Positions 17,780 through 31,761 of a DNA stretch of 64,000 nucleotides are shown here, piece by piece; the stretch's first letter is position 1; each line of letters opens with the position of its first letter. The translations under genes were made by a program, and so were the position numbers. This DNA is from Variovorax sp. Lineage in GTDB: Bacteria; Pseudomonadota; Gammaproteobacteria; Burkholderiales; Burkholderiaceae_C. Where the stretch lies: assembly GCA_004210915.1 (NCBI GenBank), contig SEGS01000008.1, positions 62,001 through 126,000 of the forward strand. Direction: 5' to 3'. Under the pieces are notes generated by a model. It had not been told where the DNA came from. It did not search any database and saw nothing but the letters and a program-made list of their open reading frames with translations.

Positions 17780-18883
17780 CACACGCCCTGCTTCAGCGAC
17801 GCTTCGATGAACACATCGAGATCGCCATCCAGCACCTTCTGCGTGGCCGAGACTTCCACGTTGGTGCGCAGGTCCTTGATGCGGCTGTTGTCCAGCACAT
17901 AGCTGCGGATTTGGTGGCCCCAGCCCACGTCGGTCTTGGTGTCTTCCAGCTTCTGCTGCGCTTCCTGTTGCTTGCGCAACTCGAAGTCGTACAGGCGCGA
18001 GCGCAGCCGCTTCCAGGCCACATCGCGGTTGCTGTGCTGGCTGCGCCCGTCCTGGCACTGCACCACGATGCCGGTCGGGATGTGCGTCAGGCGCACGGCC
18101 GAATCGGTCTTGTTGATGTGCTGGCCGCCGGCGCCGCTTGCGCGGAAAGTGTCGGTGCGCACGTCCGACGGGTTGATCTCGATCTCGATCGAGTCGTCCA
18201 CTTCGGGGTACACGAAGATCGAAGCGAAGCTGGTGTGACGACCGCCCGACGAATCGAAGGGCGACTTGCGCACCAGGCGGTGAACGCCGGTTTCGGTGCG
18301 CAGCAAGCCGAAGGCGTAGTCGCCTTCGACCTTGATGGTTGCGCCCTTGATGCCGGCGGTGTCGCCCGGCGTTTCGTCTTCGATCTGCGTCTTGAAGCCC
18401 TTGCGCTCGGCGTACTTGAGGTACTGGCGCAGCAGCATGCTGGCCCAGTCGCAGGCTTCGGTGCCGCCGGCGCCGGCCTGGATGTCGACGAAGCAATTGA
18501 GCGGATCGGCCGGGTTGTTGAACATCCGGCGGAATTCCAGCTGCTTGATGTCGGCTTCGAGCGTGGCGGCGTCATCGGCGATGGCCTGCAGGCCGTCCAT
18601 GTCGCCGTCTTCCTTCGACATCTCGAAGAGTTCGGTGTTGTCCGACAGGCCGCTGGTCAGCCGGTCGAGCGTGACGACGACGTCGTCGAGCGACTTCTTT
18701 TCACGGCCCAGCTCCTGAGCCTTCTTCGGGTCGTTCCAGACCGTCGGATCTTCGAGCGATGCGTTGACCGTCCTCAGACGTTCCGATTTGGCATCGTAGT
18801 CAAAGATACCTCCGGAGATCGACCGTCCGCGCGCTCAGGTCGGTGAGGGTTGCGCTGATCTGGTTGATTTGTTCTGCGTCCAT
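17779..18883 (-). CDS. prfB: Peptide chain release factor 2, made by programmed +1 frameshift
   Basis: RF2 recognises UGA and UAA stop codons and triggers peptidyl-tRNA hydrolysis. The product is assembled from two frames: 27 codons from ATG 18883 to CTT at 18805-18803, then +1 across an in-frame TGA (18802-18800), continuing at GAC 18801 for 340 codons. The total of 367 residues is the standard RF2 length. The second part carries GAGGTEA and the catalytic GGQ in [10 protein letters not shown]. The stop-recognition tripeptide region reads with SPFDSS. Annotation from the internal ATG 18621 alone would wrongly truncate it to 280 residues. The HAD gene follows with a one-base overlap. Confidence 0.95.
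18799..18813 (-). promoter_or_regulatory. RF2 autoregulatory +1 frameshift site
   Basis: The minus strand reads GGAGG, three bases, then CTT TGA C. The internal Shine-Dalgarno-like GGAGG just before the slippery CTT and the in-frame TGA is the classical arrangement that lets low RF2 levels favour slippage into the +1 frame. RF2 thus controls its own synthesis. Confidence 0.95.
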
Positions 18884-18987
18884 GGGGTGTCCTGCGGTGT
18901 TCGGGGAAACCGCCGATTTTCTCACGGCCTGCATGGCCCGCCCTCCGGCAGGGCAGCTGCCCGCGCTCCCACCCGCGCCCGCATGCA

Positions 18988-20139
18988 TCAGGCCTTGCGC
19001 AGAGGCAGTGAGACGGTGAACCGGGAGCCCTCGCCCAAGGTGCTGCGTACCTGCACTTCGCCACCGTGGGCGCGCACGATCTGCCGCGTGATGAACAGGC
19101 CGAGCCCGAGCCCGGAAGCGCGCTTGCGGCTGTCGTCGGTGCGCTCGAACTGCTCGAAGATGCGCTCCTGGTCTTCGGCGCCAATGCCCATGCCCTGGTC
19201 GCTCACCGTCATCGTGGCGCTGCTGCCGGCCGTGCTCACCTCGACCGTCACTGGCTTGCCGCCGCCGTAGCGCAGCGCATTGGTCAACAGGTTGGTCAGG
19301 ACCTGTTCGATGCGGAATTCGTCCCACGCGCCTTCGACCGGTGCGGGCGCAATCAACTGGATCGTCGAACCTGCAGCCTCCGCCTGCTGGGCCAGGCTTT
19401 CAACCACGCCCCGCGCCAGCGCCGACAGGTCGAAGAGTCGCGGCTGGATCGACAACGTGCCGCTGCGCAGGCGCGTCACGTCGAGCATGTCATCGATCAG
19501 CCGAACCATGTTGTGGATCTGGCGCTGGTCGCGTTCGATCATCGCCGGCAGCTTGTCGGCTTCGAAGTGCGCCATGTTGCCCCTCGAAAGGTGGAGCTTC
19601 CGGACCTGGGTCTCGAGATAGAGGGTGTTGAGCGGGGTGCGCAGCTCATGCGAGACCATCGACATGAAGTCGTCGCGCATGCGCACCGCGCGCTCGAGTT
19701 CGCGGTGGGCCTCGGCGAGCGCGTCCATCTCATGTTTGAGTGCCTTGCGGTGCCGGTGGAGGTCAACGAACACGTTGACCTTGCTGATGACCACATACCC
19801 GTCGAGGGGCTTCTGCAGGAAGTCGACGGCGCCGCTTTCATAGCCGCGGAATGCGTAGTCGAGTTCACGGCCCGCCGCGCTCACGAAGATGATCGGGATG
19901 TGCCGCGTGCGCTCGGTGCTGCGCATCATCTCGGCCAGTTCGAAGCCGTTCATGCCCGGCATCTGCACGTCGAGGATGGCCAGCGCGAACTCGTGCTCGA
20001 GCATCAACGCGAGCGCGGCGTCGGCCGAAGTCGCCTGGAACACGACGCGGCCCGGGCCGCGGACGAGTGCATCCAGCGCCAGCAGGTTTTCCGGCAGGTC
20101 GTCGACGATCAGCAGTTTGCTTTCGACGTCAAGAGGCAT
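18988..20139 (-). CDS. Response regulator–histidine kinase fusion (REC–HisKA–HATPase)
   Basis: A soluble 383-residue protein with an N-terminal receiver (phosphoacceptor Asp57 in LDVQMPG, Lys110) and then a kinase. The HisKA box is MVSHELRTPL with His164, and the ATPase region has TNLLTNALRYGG, DQGMGIG and a GLGLGLF lid. No membrane segment is present. Kinases with an N-terminal receiver often receive a phosphoryl group from an upstream kinase. It is the last gene of a four-gene signalling operon, and its start overlaps the CheB-like gene by 11 bases. Output is unknown; no dedicated DNA-binding regulator is encoded alongside. Confidence 0.93.
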   Translation of the reverse strand: MPLDVESKLLIVDDLPENLLALDALVRGPGRVVFQATSADAALALMLEHEFALAILDVQMPGMNGFELAEMMRSTERTRHIPIIFVSAAGRELDYAFRGYESGAVDFLQKPLDGYVVISKVNVFVDLHRHRKALKHEMDALAEAHRELERAVRMRDDFMSMVSHELRTPLNTLYLETQVRKLHLSRGNMAHFEADKLPAMIERDQRQIHNMVRLIDDMLDVTRLRSGTLSIQPRLFDLSALARGVVESLAQQAEAAGSTIQLIAPAPVEGAWDEFRIEQVLTNLLTNALRYGGGKPVTVEVSTAGSSATMTVSDQGMGIGAEDQERIFEQFERTDDSRKRASGLGLGLFITRQIVRAHGGEVQVRSTLGEGSRFTVSLPLRKA

Positions 20140-20743
20140 GAAGCGAATCCAGTTGAAGCAGCAGCGCGCGCAAGCCGCTCAGCGGCAGCACGGCGTCGGG
20201 CGTGTGACGGGCGATGGCGGCCATGGGCATCGTGGACACCTGGGCTTCCCCGGGATCCTGCACGGCCGTGAACCCGCCCGCCGCGTGAATGCTGGCGAGC
20301 CCGGCCGCCCCGTCGAAGTTCGCGCCCGTGAGCAGGAACGCGCCGAGGGCCGGGCCGTAGGCATCGGCGGCCGAGGCCATCAGCACGTCGATCGACGGGC
20401 GGGAGTAGAGGACGGGCGGCTCGCAGCTCAGCGAGAAGACGCGGTCGCGCTCGATCGACAGGTGATAGCCGGCCGGCGCGAAGTACAGCGTGGACGGAAG
20501 GACGGGGCGTTTGTCCTCGGCCTCGCGCACGTCGAAGGGCAGGCGGTGGCGAAAGACTTCCGCGAGCCGGCTCTCGTGCCCTTCCGGCAGGTGCAGCACC
20601 GTGACCAGCGGCAGGCGCCAGGTCGGTGGCAGGTCGGAGAACAGCGCGATCAACGCATCGACGCCTCCGGCCGAGGCGCCGACCATCACTGCGTCGACGG
20701 CGCGAACCACAGCAGGTGAACGGGTGGCAACGGCGGCGCTCAT
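20129..20743 (-). CDS. CheB-type methylesterase catalytic domain, without receiver
   Basis: A 204-residue protein consisting only of a CheB methylesterase domain. The catalytic triad of the family is visible as Ser24 in GASAGG, His51 in VLHLPEGH and Asp144 in LTGANFDGAAG. Classical CheB proteins have an N-terminal receiver that inhibits the esterase; it is absent here, so activity must be controlled otherwise. The upstream frame is open, but ATG 20743 overlaps the CheR stop by 4 bases and fits the domain. No methyl-accepting chemotaxis receptor is encoded nearby, so the substrate may be a distant receptor or a partner kinase. Confidence 0.9.
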   Translation of the reverse strand: MSAAVATRSPAVVRAVDAVMVGASAGGVDALIALFSDLPPTWRLPLVTVLHLPEGHESRLAEVFRHRLPFDVREAEDKRPVLPSTLYFAPAGYHLSIERDRVFSLSCEPPVLYSRPSIDVLMASAADAYGPALGAFLLTGANFDGAAGLASIHAAGGFTAVQDPGEAQVSTMPMAAIARHTPDAVLPLSGLRALLLQLDSLHAS

Positions 20744-21575
20744 GGCATTTTGCGGTAGATGCGCTCGGCGCGCGCCAGCGGCTCGAAGCGGTCGACGTAG
20801 CCCGAGAAATCGATGCTTTCCTTGGCGCCGAGGCCGAGAAAGCCGCGGCGGCCGAGCGACTCGTGGAAGAGGCCGAGCGCGCGGTCCTGCAGGGGCCGGT
20901 TGAAATAGATCAGCACGTTGCGGCACGAGACGAACTGCGTCTCGGCGAAGACGCTGTCGGTGGCCAGGCTGTGGTCCGCAAAGACCACGTTCGCGCAGAG
21001 CGACGGGTCGAAGCGGACCGCGTCATAGGCAGCGGTGTAGTAATCCGAGAAAGCCCGCACACCGCCGGCCCGTTGGTAGTTGGCGGTGTAGGTGCGCAAC
21101 GCATCGAGGGCGAAGATGCCCGAGCGGGCTTTTTCGAGCGATGCGGGGTTGATGTCGGTCGCGTAGATCTGACTGCGTTCGAGCAACCCTTCTTCGCGCA
21201 GGAGGATCGCGAGCGAGAAGACCTCTTCGCCCGTGCTGCAACCGGCCACCCAGATCTTGATCGACGCATAGGTCTGCAGCACCGGGATCACCTGCCGGCG
21301 AAGCGCCAGAAAGTACGCGGGGTCGCGGAACATTTCGCTGACCGGGATCGTCAGGTACTGGAGCAGGCGCGTGAAGAACGCGGGTTCGTGCAGCACTTTT
21401 TCCTGGAGCGCTGAAATGCTGGGCAGGTTGAACTGGCCGAGCGCGTGGTTGACGCGGCGCTTCTGCGACGCGCCGGTGTAGTCGCGAAAGTCGTAGCTGT
21501 ACTTGAGGTAGATGGCCTCCATCAGCAAGCGCAGCTCGATGTCGCTGTCGCTCGGTGGCTGGGGCGCCCTCTCGG

Positions 21576-21579
<4 letters not shown>
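20740..21579 (-). CDS. CheR-type protein-glutamate methyltransferase
   Basis: S-adenosylmethionine-dependent methyltransferase of 279 residues with the CheR N-terminal helical domain and the catalytic domain motif IKIWVAGCSTGEE (SAM binding). The later CRNVLIYFN region is a CheR signature. The GTG start 21579 follows GGAGC and overlaps the upstream kinase stop as GTGA; no ATG in the right place competes. It forms a CheR/CheB pair between two kinases instead of lying in a flagellar chemotaxis operon. That arrangement suggests a sensory pathway with methylation-type adaptation, which is inference. Confidence 0.92.
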
Positions 21580-25055
<3,476 letters not shown>

Positions 25056-25150
25056 TGAACAGTACGCAACCAAAGCAAAACCGGTCGAGTCTGCCCGAGA
25101 AGAGGGCGGGGACGTGTCAGCGAACGCCCCGCCCAGCCTCGCTCTGCCGG

Positions 25151-26092
25151 TCAGCTTCTCGTGAATTCCTCGATCAGCGCGGCGACCTGGGCTGGCTGGT
25201 CGTGGTGCAGCATGTGGCCCGCATCTTCGACGCGCACTACGCGGTGATCGGCGACCGACTGGAGGCGCTGGTGATATTCGGCCAGTGTGTAGCGGCCCTT
25301 CCACCACTGGGAAAAGCTGTCTGCGGAAGCTTCCACTGCCAGCAGCGGCGCGGTGATGCGCGCGTACAGCGCCAGCGTTTCATCGACGCGGAAGATGTTC
25401 GCATTGACGATCTTGTGCGCGGCCTCGCCCAGGATTTCCCAGCGTCGCTGGCCATCGGCCTGCACGCGATGCGCGGCCCAATGGCCGGCCAGCCAGTCGG
25501 CCTTGTCTTGCGAGAGGCGCGGGTTGGTCTTCATCAGCCGGCGCGCGACGCTGCCGAGTTCCGCGTAGCTGGCCAGCGCCATCTCGCCGCGATGCAGGCG
25601 CTTGAGCTCGTCGATCCACTGGCCGTAACGGGCCGGCGCCTGGTCGGGCGTGCGCGCTGGCATCCCGAAACCTTCGAGGTTGACCAGCCGGCGCACGCGT
25701 TGCGGCCGCACGCCGGCGTAGTGCATGGCCACGTTGCCGCCCATGCTGTGGCCGACCAGGTCGACAGCTTGGGCGGCCTCGCCCTCGCCGGCATAGTGGT
25801 CGAGCAGCCAGTCGAGGTCGGCCAGGTAATCGGGCAGCCAGTAGTTGTCGACGCCGCCGCCGTCGGTCAGCCCGAAGCCGCGCCAGTCGGGCGCGATCAC
25901 GAAGCGATCGTCCTGCAAGGCATCGACCACGAACTGCCACGATGCGCCGACGTCCATCCAGCCGTGCAACAGCACGAGCGGCGGTCGCGATGGCGAGGGC
26001 TCGCCCCACAGGCGCACGTGATAGCGGAGCTGCCGCACGGGCACGAATTCGGCGCGGGAGGCACGGAGCGGGGTGTAGGCGGTTTCGGTCAT
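25151..26092 (-). CDS. Alpha/beta-fold hydrolase
   Basis: A 313-residue single-domain hydrolase with the oxyanion region LLHGWMD, the nucleophile elbow VGHSMGGN and the late catalytic histidine in EDAGHMLHH. The closest look is to epoxide hydrolase/esterase-like proteins, but the substrate cannot be assigned. ATG 26092 starts the recognisable protein; the upstream open frame up to 26248 is antisense to the next gene's leader. It is encoded 95 bases upstream of the hybrid kinase gene on the same strand and divergent from the importer operon at 26242. Confidence 0.88.
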   Translation of the reverse strand: MTETAYTPLRASRAEFVPVRQLRYHVRLWGEPSPSRPPLVLLHGWMDVGASWQFVVDALQDDRFVIAPDWRGFGLTDGGGVDNYWLPDYLADLDWLLDHYAGEGEAAQAVDLVGHSMGGNVAMHYAGVRPQRVRRLVNLEGFGMPARTPDQAPARYGQWIDELKRLHRGEMALASYAELGSVARRLMKTNPRLSQDKADWLAGHWAAHRVQADGQRRWEILGEAAHKIVNANIFRVDETLALYARITAPLLAVEASADSFSQWWKGRYTLAEYHQRLQSVADHRVVRVEDAGHMLHHDQPAQVAALIEEFTRS

Positions 26093-26241
26093 CGTGTCGA
26101 TGATAGGCAGCGCGCCGCGCGTGCGCCGTCCTCTGCATGACACCGGCGCGAGGCGAATTTGTTCACGTGTTCTCAGGGATAGACCTGCCGCGTACCACGC
26201 GTTGCCGCGACTACAGTTACGGCCCAAGGAGAGCTCCCGAC

Positions 26242-27567
26242 ATGCCAAAGACCCTGACCGCGCGCCTCATCGCCGCTGCCCTCATCACCGCTTTCGGCGC
26301 CGCCCATGCCGGCACCGTGACCGTCGTCACCTCCTTCCCCAAGGATCTGACCGACCCCTACAAGAAGGCCTTCGAAGCGGCGAACCCCGGCATCAAGATC
26401 GAGGTGCTGAACAAGAACACCACCGCATCGATCGCCTACATCAAGGAGCTCGCAGTGGGCCAGCGGCCGGACGTGATGTGGGCCTCGGCGCCCGACGCCT
26501 TCGAGGTGCTGGCGCGCGACAAGCTGTTGACGGCCGCGCCCGAAGTGAAGAACCCGCACACGCCGGCAAAGATCGGCAGCTACCCGATCAACGATCCGCA
26601 GGGCCTTTACTACGGGCAGGCGCTCGCCGGCTACGGAATAATGTGGAACACCCGCTACCTGCAGGCCAACAAGCTGCCGGTGCCCAAGGAATGGAGTGAC
26701 CTGGCCAAACCCGAGTATTTCGGTCACGTGGCGATCAGTTCGCCTTCGCGTTCCGGCACCACCCATTTGACCGTCGAGACGATGCTGCAGGGCGAAGGCT
26801 GGGACAAGGGTTGGACGCAGCTGCTCGAGATCATGGGCAATTGCGCCGCCGTGACCGACCGCAGCTTCGGCGTGCCCGACGGCGTGAACAGCGGGCAGTA
26901 CGGCGTCGGCATGGTGATCGACTTCTTCGGGCTCTCGGGCAAGTACTCGGGCTTTCCCGTCGAATTCGCCTATCCCAGCGTGACGGCGGTTGTTCCGGCC
27001 AACATCGGACTGGTCACCGGCGGCAAGAACGCAGAAGAGGCCAAGAAGTTCATCGCCTTCACGCTCTCGAAAGACGGTCAGCAGATCCTGCTCGATCCCA
27101 AGATCAGCCGGCTGCCGGTGCTGCCGTACGCCGACCTCAAGGTGCCCGCCGGCTATCCCGATGTGCAGGCGGTCGCCAAGCGCTCGAAGGTGCAGTTCAA
27201 CTCCGAGCTCTCGGAGTCGCGCTACCAGGTGGTGGTCAGCATGTTCGACCAGATGGTGACCTTCCGTCTGAAGGAACTGCAAGCCGCGACCAAGGCGATC
27301 CACGATGCCGAGAAGCGGCTCAAGGCCAAGCCGAACGGCCAGGCCGCCGACCTGCTCAAGCAGGCGCGCGGCTTTGCCTACTCGCCGCTGGTGGGGCAGG
27401 ACAACGTGAAGGACGAGCAATTCCTCGAGCTGTTCCGCAAGAACCGGCGTGACGTCGCCGTGTCCAAGCAGCTGACGGGTCAGGAAGAGCTCTGGGCCTC
27501 CAAGGCCAAGACCAACTACGCGAAGGCCACCGAGCTCGCGAACCAAGCCGCGGCGCTGGCCAAGTGA
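26242..27567 (+). CDS. ABC transporter periplasmic substrate-binding protein (FbpA/SfuA-like), with C-terminal extension
   Basis: Binding protein of an FbpABC-type importer (iron, thiamine, polyamine or phosphonate class). It has a signal peptide of about 23 residues ending near AAHA and a mature start TVTVVTSFPKDLTDPYKKAF. ATG 26242 is preceded by AAGGAG. At 441 residues it is about 80-100 longer than typical family members. The extra length is a charged helical tail rich in Lys, Ala and Glu after about residue 330. I do not see the adjacent tyrosine pair that binds iron in FbpA, so I do not call it an iron protein. Substrate unknown. Confidence 0.88.
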   Translation: MPKTLTARLIAAALITAFGAAHAGTVTVVTSFPKDLTDPYKKAFEAANPGIKIEVLNKNTTASIAYIKELAVGQRPDVMWASAPDAFEVLARDKLLTAAPEVKNPHTPAKIGSYPINDPQGLYYGQALAGYGIMWNTRYLQANKLPVPKEWSDLAKPEYFGHVAISSPSRSGTTHLTVETMLQGEGWDKGWTQLLEIMGNCAAVTDRSFGVPDGVNSGQYGVGMVIDFFGLSGKYSGFPVEFAYPSVTAVVPANIGLVTGGKNAEEAKKFIAFTLSKDGQQILLDPKISRLPVLPYADLKVPAGYPDVQAVAKRSKVQFNSELSESRYQVVVSMFDQMVTFRLKELQAATKAIHDAEKRLKAKPNGQAADLLKQARGFAYSPLVGQDNVKDEQFLELFRKNRRDVAVSKQLTGQEELWASKAKTNYAKATELANQAAALAK

Positions 27568-29275
27568 CGGCGGCGGTCGCAAGCGCGCCCCGCTTCAGGA
27601 AGGCGGGCGCGGGGTGGGGCGCGTGGACGGTGGCGGCCGCGGTCGCGGCCTTCCTGCTGGTGTTCCTGCTGATCCCTGTGGGGCTGGTGATCTTCACGGC
27701 CTTCGTCGACGAATCGGGCGGGCTCACGCTCGGCCATTTCGCGAACTTCTTCAACCAGAGCATCTTTCGCGAGTCTTTCTTCAATAGCCTCGTGGTGTCG
27801 CTGGCGAGCGTTTTCTTCGCCTCGCTGATCGCCATTCCGCTGGCCTACCTCACGGTGCGCTTCGAGTTCCGCGGCGCGCTGTTGATCCAGACTCTGGGCG
27901 TGCTGCCGCTGATCATGCCGCCCTTCGTCGGCGCGGTGGCGCTGCAGCTGATCTTCGGGCGCAACGGCTCGGTCAACCTGCTGCTCGACCAGTACTTCGG
28001 CTTCAAGATTCCGATCATGGATGGGCTGGTCGGCGTGGTATTCGTCGAGAGCATCCACTACTTTCCGTTCATCCTCTTGAACCTGGTCGCGTCGATGCGC
28101 AACATCGACGGCGCGATGGAGGAATCGGCGCTCAATCTCGGCGCCAAGGGCTTCCGGCTGTTCCGCCGCGTGATCTTCCCGCTGGCGATGCCGGGCTTCC
28201 TGGCCGGCGCGGCGCTGGTGTTCGTCAAGGTGTTCGACGACCTCGGCACGCCGCTGGTGATGGGCGTGACCAACATGCTCGCGCCGCAGGCGTACCTGCG
28301 CATCACCTCGGTCGGCATCGACGACCCGCTCGGCTACGTGACCAGCGTGCTGATGATCGCGTTCTCGATCCTCGCGCTGTGGATGGCCGCGCGCGTGATG
28401 AAAGGCAAGGACTACGCCACGCTGCAGAAAGGTGGCGGCTCGCTGCAGCGGCGCACGCTCGGCGGTTGGGAATCGCTGCTGGCCTATGGCTGGATCGCGC
28501 TGGTGCTGTTCATCGTGCTGGCGCCGCACCTGGGCATCCTGCTGATGTCCTTTGCCAAGGTCTGGAGCTTCTCGGTGCTGCCCGATGCCTACACGCTGGA
28601 GCACTACGCCAGCGTGTTCGAGAACTCGCAGCAGATGATCGGCAACACGCTGCTCTACTGCCTCCTGGCCGCGGGGCTCGATGTGCTGATCGGCACGGCG
28701 ATCGCCTGGCTGATCCTGCGCACCACCTTGCCGGCGCGGCGCTGGCTCGACTACGCCGCGTCCATCGCGCTGGCCATTCCGGGGCTCGTGCTGGCCATCG
28801 GCTACCTGCGCCTATTCAAGGGCGTGAACCTGCCGTTCACCGACACGCCCGTGATCACGAGCTGGGTGCTCATCATGCTGGCCTACGCGGTGCGGCGCCT
28901 GCCCTATGCGCTGCGGGCCTGCATGGCGGCGCTGCAGCAGGTGCATCTGTCGCTCGAGGAGGCGGCGCAAAGCCTGGGCGCCACGCGCTGGCGCACGGTG
29001 CGCCGCGTGATGGTGCCGCTGATGGCCGGCGGCATGCTGGCCGGCTTCGTCACCAGCTTCATCACCGCGGCGGTCGAGCTGTCGGCCACGTTGTTGCTCA
29101 CGTCTTCCGAGTCGCAGGCACCGATGAGCTACGGCATCTACCTCTACATGCAAAGCGCCGCCGGCCGCGGCCCGGGCGCGGCGCTCGGTGTGCTGGCCGT
29201 GGTGGTGGTCGGCCTGGGCACCTGGGCTTCGCACCGCTTTGCCGAACGCACGCGCACGCCTGAAAGAGCATCGTC

Positions 29276-29279
<4 letters not shown>
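27564..29279 (+). CDS. ABC transporter permease (FbpB-like, fused two-half type)
   Basis: Inner-membrane permease of 571 residues with about twelve transmembrane segments in two homologous halves. Each half carries the EAA-type loop for ATPase contact: MEESALNLGAKGFRLFRR in the first and LEEAAQSLGATRWRTVRR in the second. This is the FbpB/SfuB arrangement. The GTG start at 27564 overlaps the binding-protein stop as GTGA. It also overlaps the ATPase gene by 4 bases at its end, so the three genes form one tight operon. Confidence 0.92.
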
Positions 29280-30376
<1,097 letters not shown>

Positions 30377-30410
30377 AACAGCGGCGGGAGAGGGCGGTAG
30401 CATTTCGCCC

Positions 30411-31472
30411 ATGAAAAAAATCCAGCTTGGTCAAAGCGACCTTCACGTCACGCCCATTTGCCTCGGCACCATGACCTTCGGCGAGCAGGTCAACGAAGCC
30501 GATGCCCACGCCATCCTGAGCCGCTCGCTGGAGCGCGGCATAGACTTCATCGACACGGCCGAGATGTACGCGGTGCCGGCGCGCAAGGAAACCTTCGGCG
30601 CCACCGAAACGATCATCGGCAACTGGTTCAAGGCGAACCCCGGTGCGCGCGAGAAGCTGACGCTAGCCACCAAGGTCGCCGGCCCCTCGCGCGGGATGCC
30701 TTGGGTGCGCGAGGGCGCGGGCATGACGGCGGCCGACATCGTCGCCTCGTGCGATGCGAGCCTGAAGCGCCTGCAGACCGACGTGATCGACCTCTACCAG
30801 ATCCACTGGCCCGAGCGCCACGTGCCCGCGTTCGGCAACATGTACTACGACCCGACGCAGGAGCGCACGCAGACCTCGATCCACGAACAGCTCGACGCGT
30901 TCGCCGGCCTCGTGAAGGCCGGCAAGGTGCGCCACATCGGGCTTTCGAACGAGACGCCGTACGGCGTCCACGAGTTCGTGCGTCTTGCCGAACAGCATGG
31001 TCTGCCGCGCATCGCGACCGTGCAGAACGTCTATTGCCTGATCAGCCGCGCGCTCGAAAACGGGCTGGACGAAACGATGCACCGCCTGGGCGTCTCGCTG
31101 CTGGCGTATTCGCCGCTCGCCTTCGGTCTGCTCACGGGCAAGTACGACCAGAGCGGGATCGATGGGCCCGACGCACCGAAGGGCGCGCGCATTTCCAGCT
31201 ACGAATCGGTGCGCAAGCAGCGTTGGGGTCGCCCCGACGCGCTCAGAGCTGCGCGCCGCTACAACCAGCTGGCGCGCGACAACGGCCTGACGCCCTCGCA
31301 GATGGCGCTGGCTTTCTGCTACACCAAGTGGCAAGTCGCGAGCACCATCGTCGGCGTGACCTCGGTCGCTCAGCTCGATGAGGACCTTGACGCCTACGGC
31401 ACGACGCTGTCGGCCGAGGTGCTGGCCGAGATCGACAAGATTCGGTGGGAGATTCGCGATCCGGCATTGTGA
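30411..31472 (+). CDS. Aldo/keto reductase (Tas-like)
   Basis: NADPH-dependent oxidoreductase of 353 residues with a TIM-barrel fold. The catalytic tetrad is recognisable as Asp and Tyr in FIDTAEMY, Lys in LATKVAG and His in LYQIHWP. Overall length and motifs match the Tas/YajO branch. ATG 30411 begins the conserved opening MKKIQLGQSDLHVTPICLG; the frame is open further upstream but overlaps the ATPase gene. It follows the importer operon by 34 bases on the same strand and may be co-transcribed. Physiological carbonyl substrate unknown. Confidence 0.9.
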   Translation: MKKIQLGQSDLHVTPICLGTMTFGEQVNEADAHAILSRSLERGIDFIDTAEMYAVPARKETFGATETIIGNWFKANPGAREKLTLATKVAGPSRGMPWVREGAGMTAADIVASCDASLKRLQTDVIDLYQIHWPERHVPAFGNMYYDPTQERTQTSIHEQLDAFAGLVKAGKVRHIGLSNETPYGVHEFVRLAEQHGLPRIATVQNVYCLISRALENGLDETMHRLGVSLLAYSPLAFGLLTGKYDQSGIDGPDAPKGARISSYESVRKQRWGRPDALRAARRYNQLARDNGLTPSQMALAFCYTKWQVASTIVGVTSVAQLDEDLDAYGTTLSAEVLAEIDKIRWEIRDPAL

Positions 31473-31488
31473 TTCCGTGAGGTGCAAT

Positions 31489-31739
31489 GTTCGGGGCGCG
31501 CTCGCGCCGACGATGTACTCTGCTCCGCGACTGTCCCCCGGCCTGCGGCCTCCTCCTTGATGTCGCTGCGCAGAGCACACCATCGTCGCGAGCCGTCACG
31601 CCGCGGTTGATCGACAGTTCGGGCACAGCGCTTCCTGTGCCGCGGGCATCGGGTGCCTCCCGCAGCGAAATCAAGGAGGAGCGAAGCGGGGGACATTCGC
31701 GGAGGGAGGTACCCGGTGGCCTCGGCACGCGCCCTGAAC
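31489..31739. repeat. Intergenic element with about 80-bp imperfect terminal inverted repeats (MITE/hairpin-like)
   Basis: The gap between the aldo/keto reductase and ybaK genes is filled by a roughly 250-bp element. The left arm begins GTTCGGGGCGCG at 31489 and continues to the shared TCCTCCTTGATGTCGCTGCG ending at 31570. The right arm, read in reverse complement from 31739, begins GTTCAGGGCGCG and ends CTCCTCCTTGATTTCGCTGC. Both contain TGTCCCCCG. A further small hairpin GGCACAG/CTGTGCC lies in the middle near 31622-31641. No transposase is encoded and no clear target duplication is visible. I recall similar sequences between genes of Variovorax, which is recollection and not a search result. 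Confidence 0.75.
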
Positions 31740-31761
31740 CAACCCGCCCCAACTGACAACC

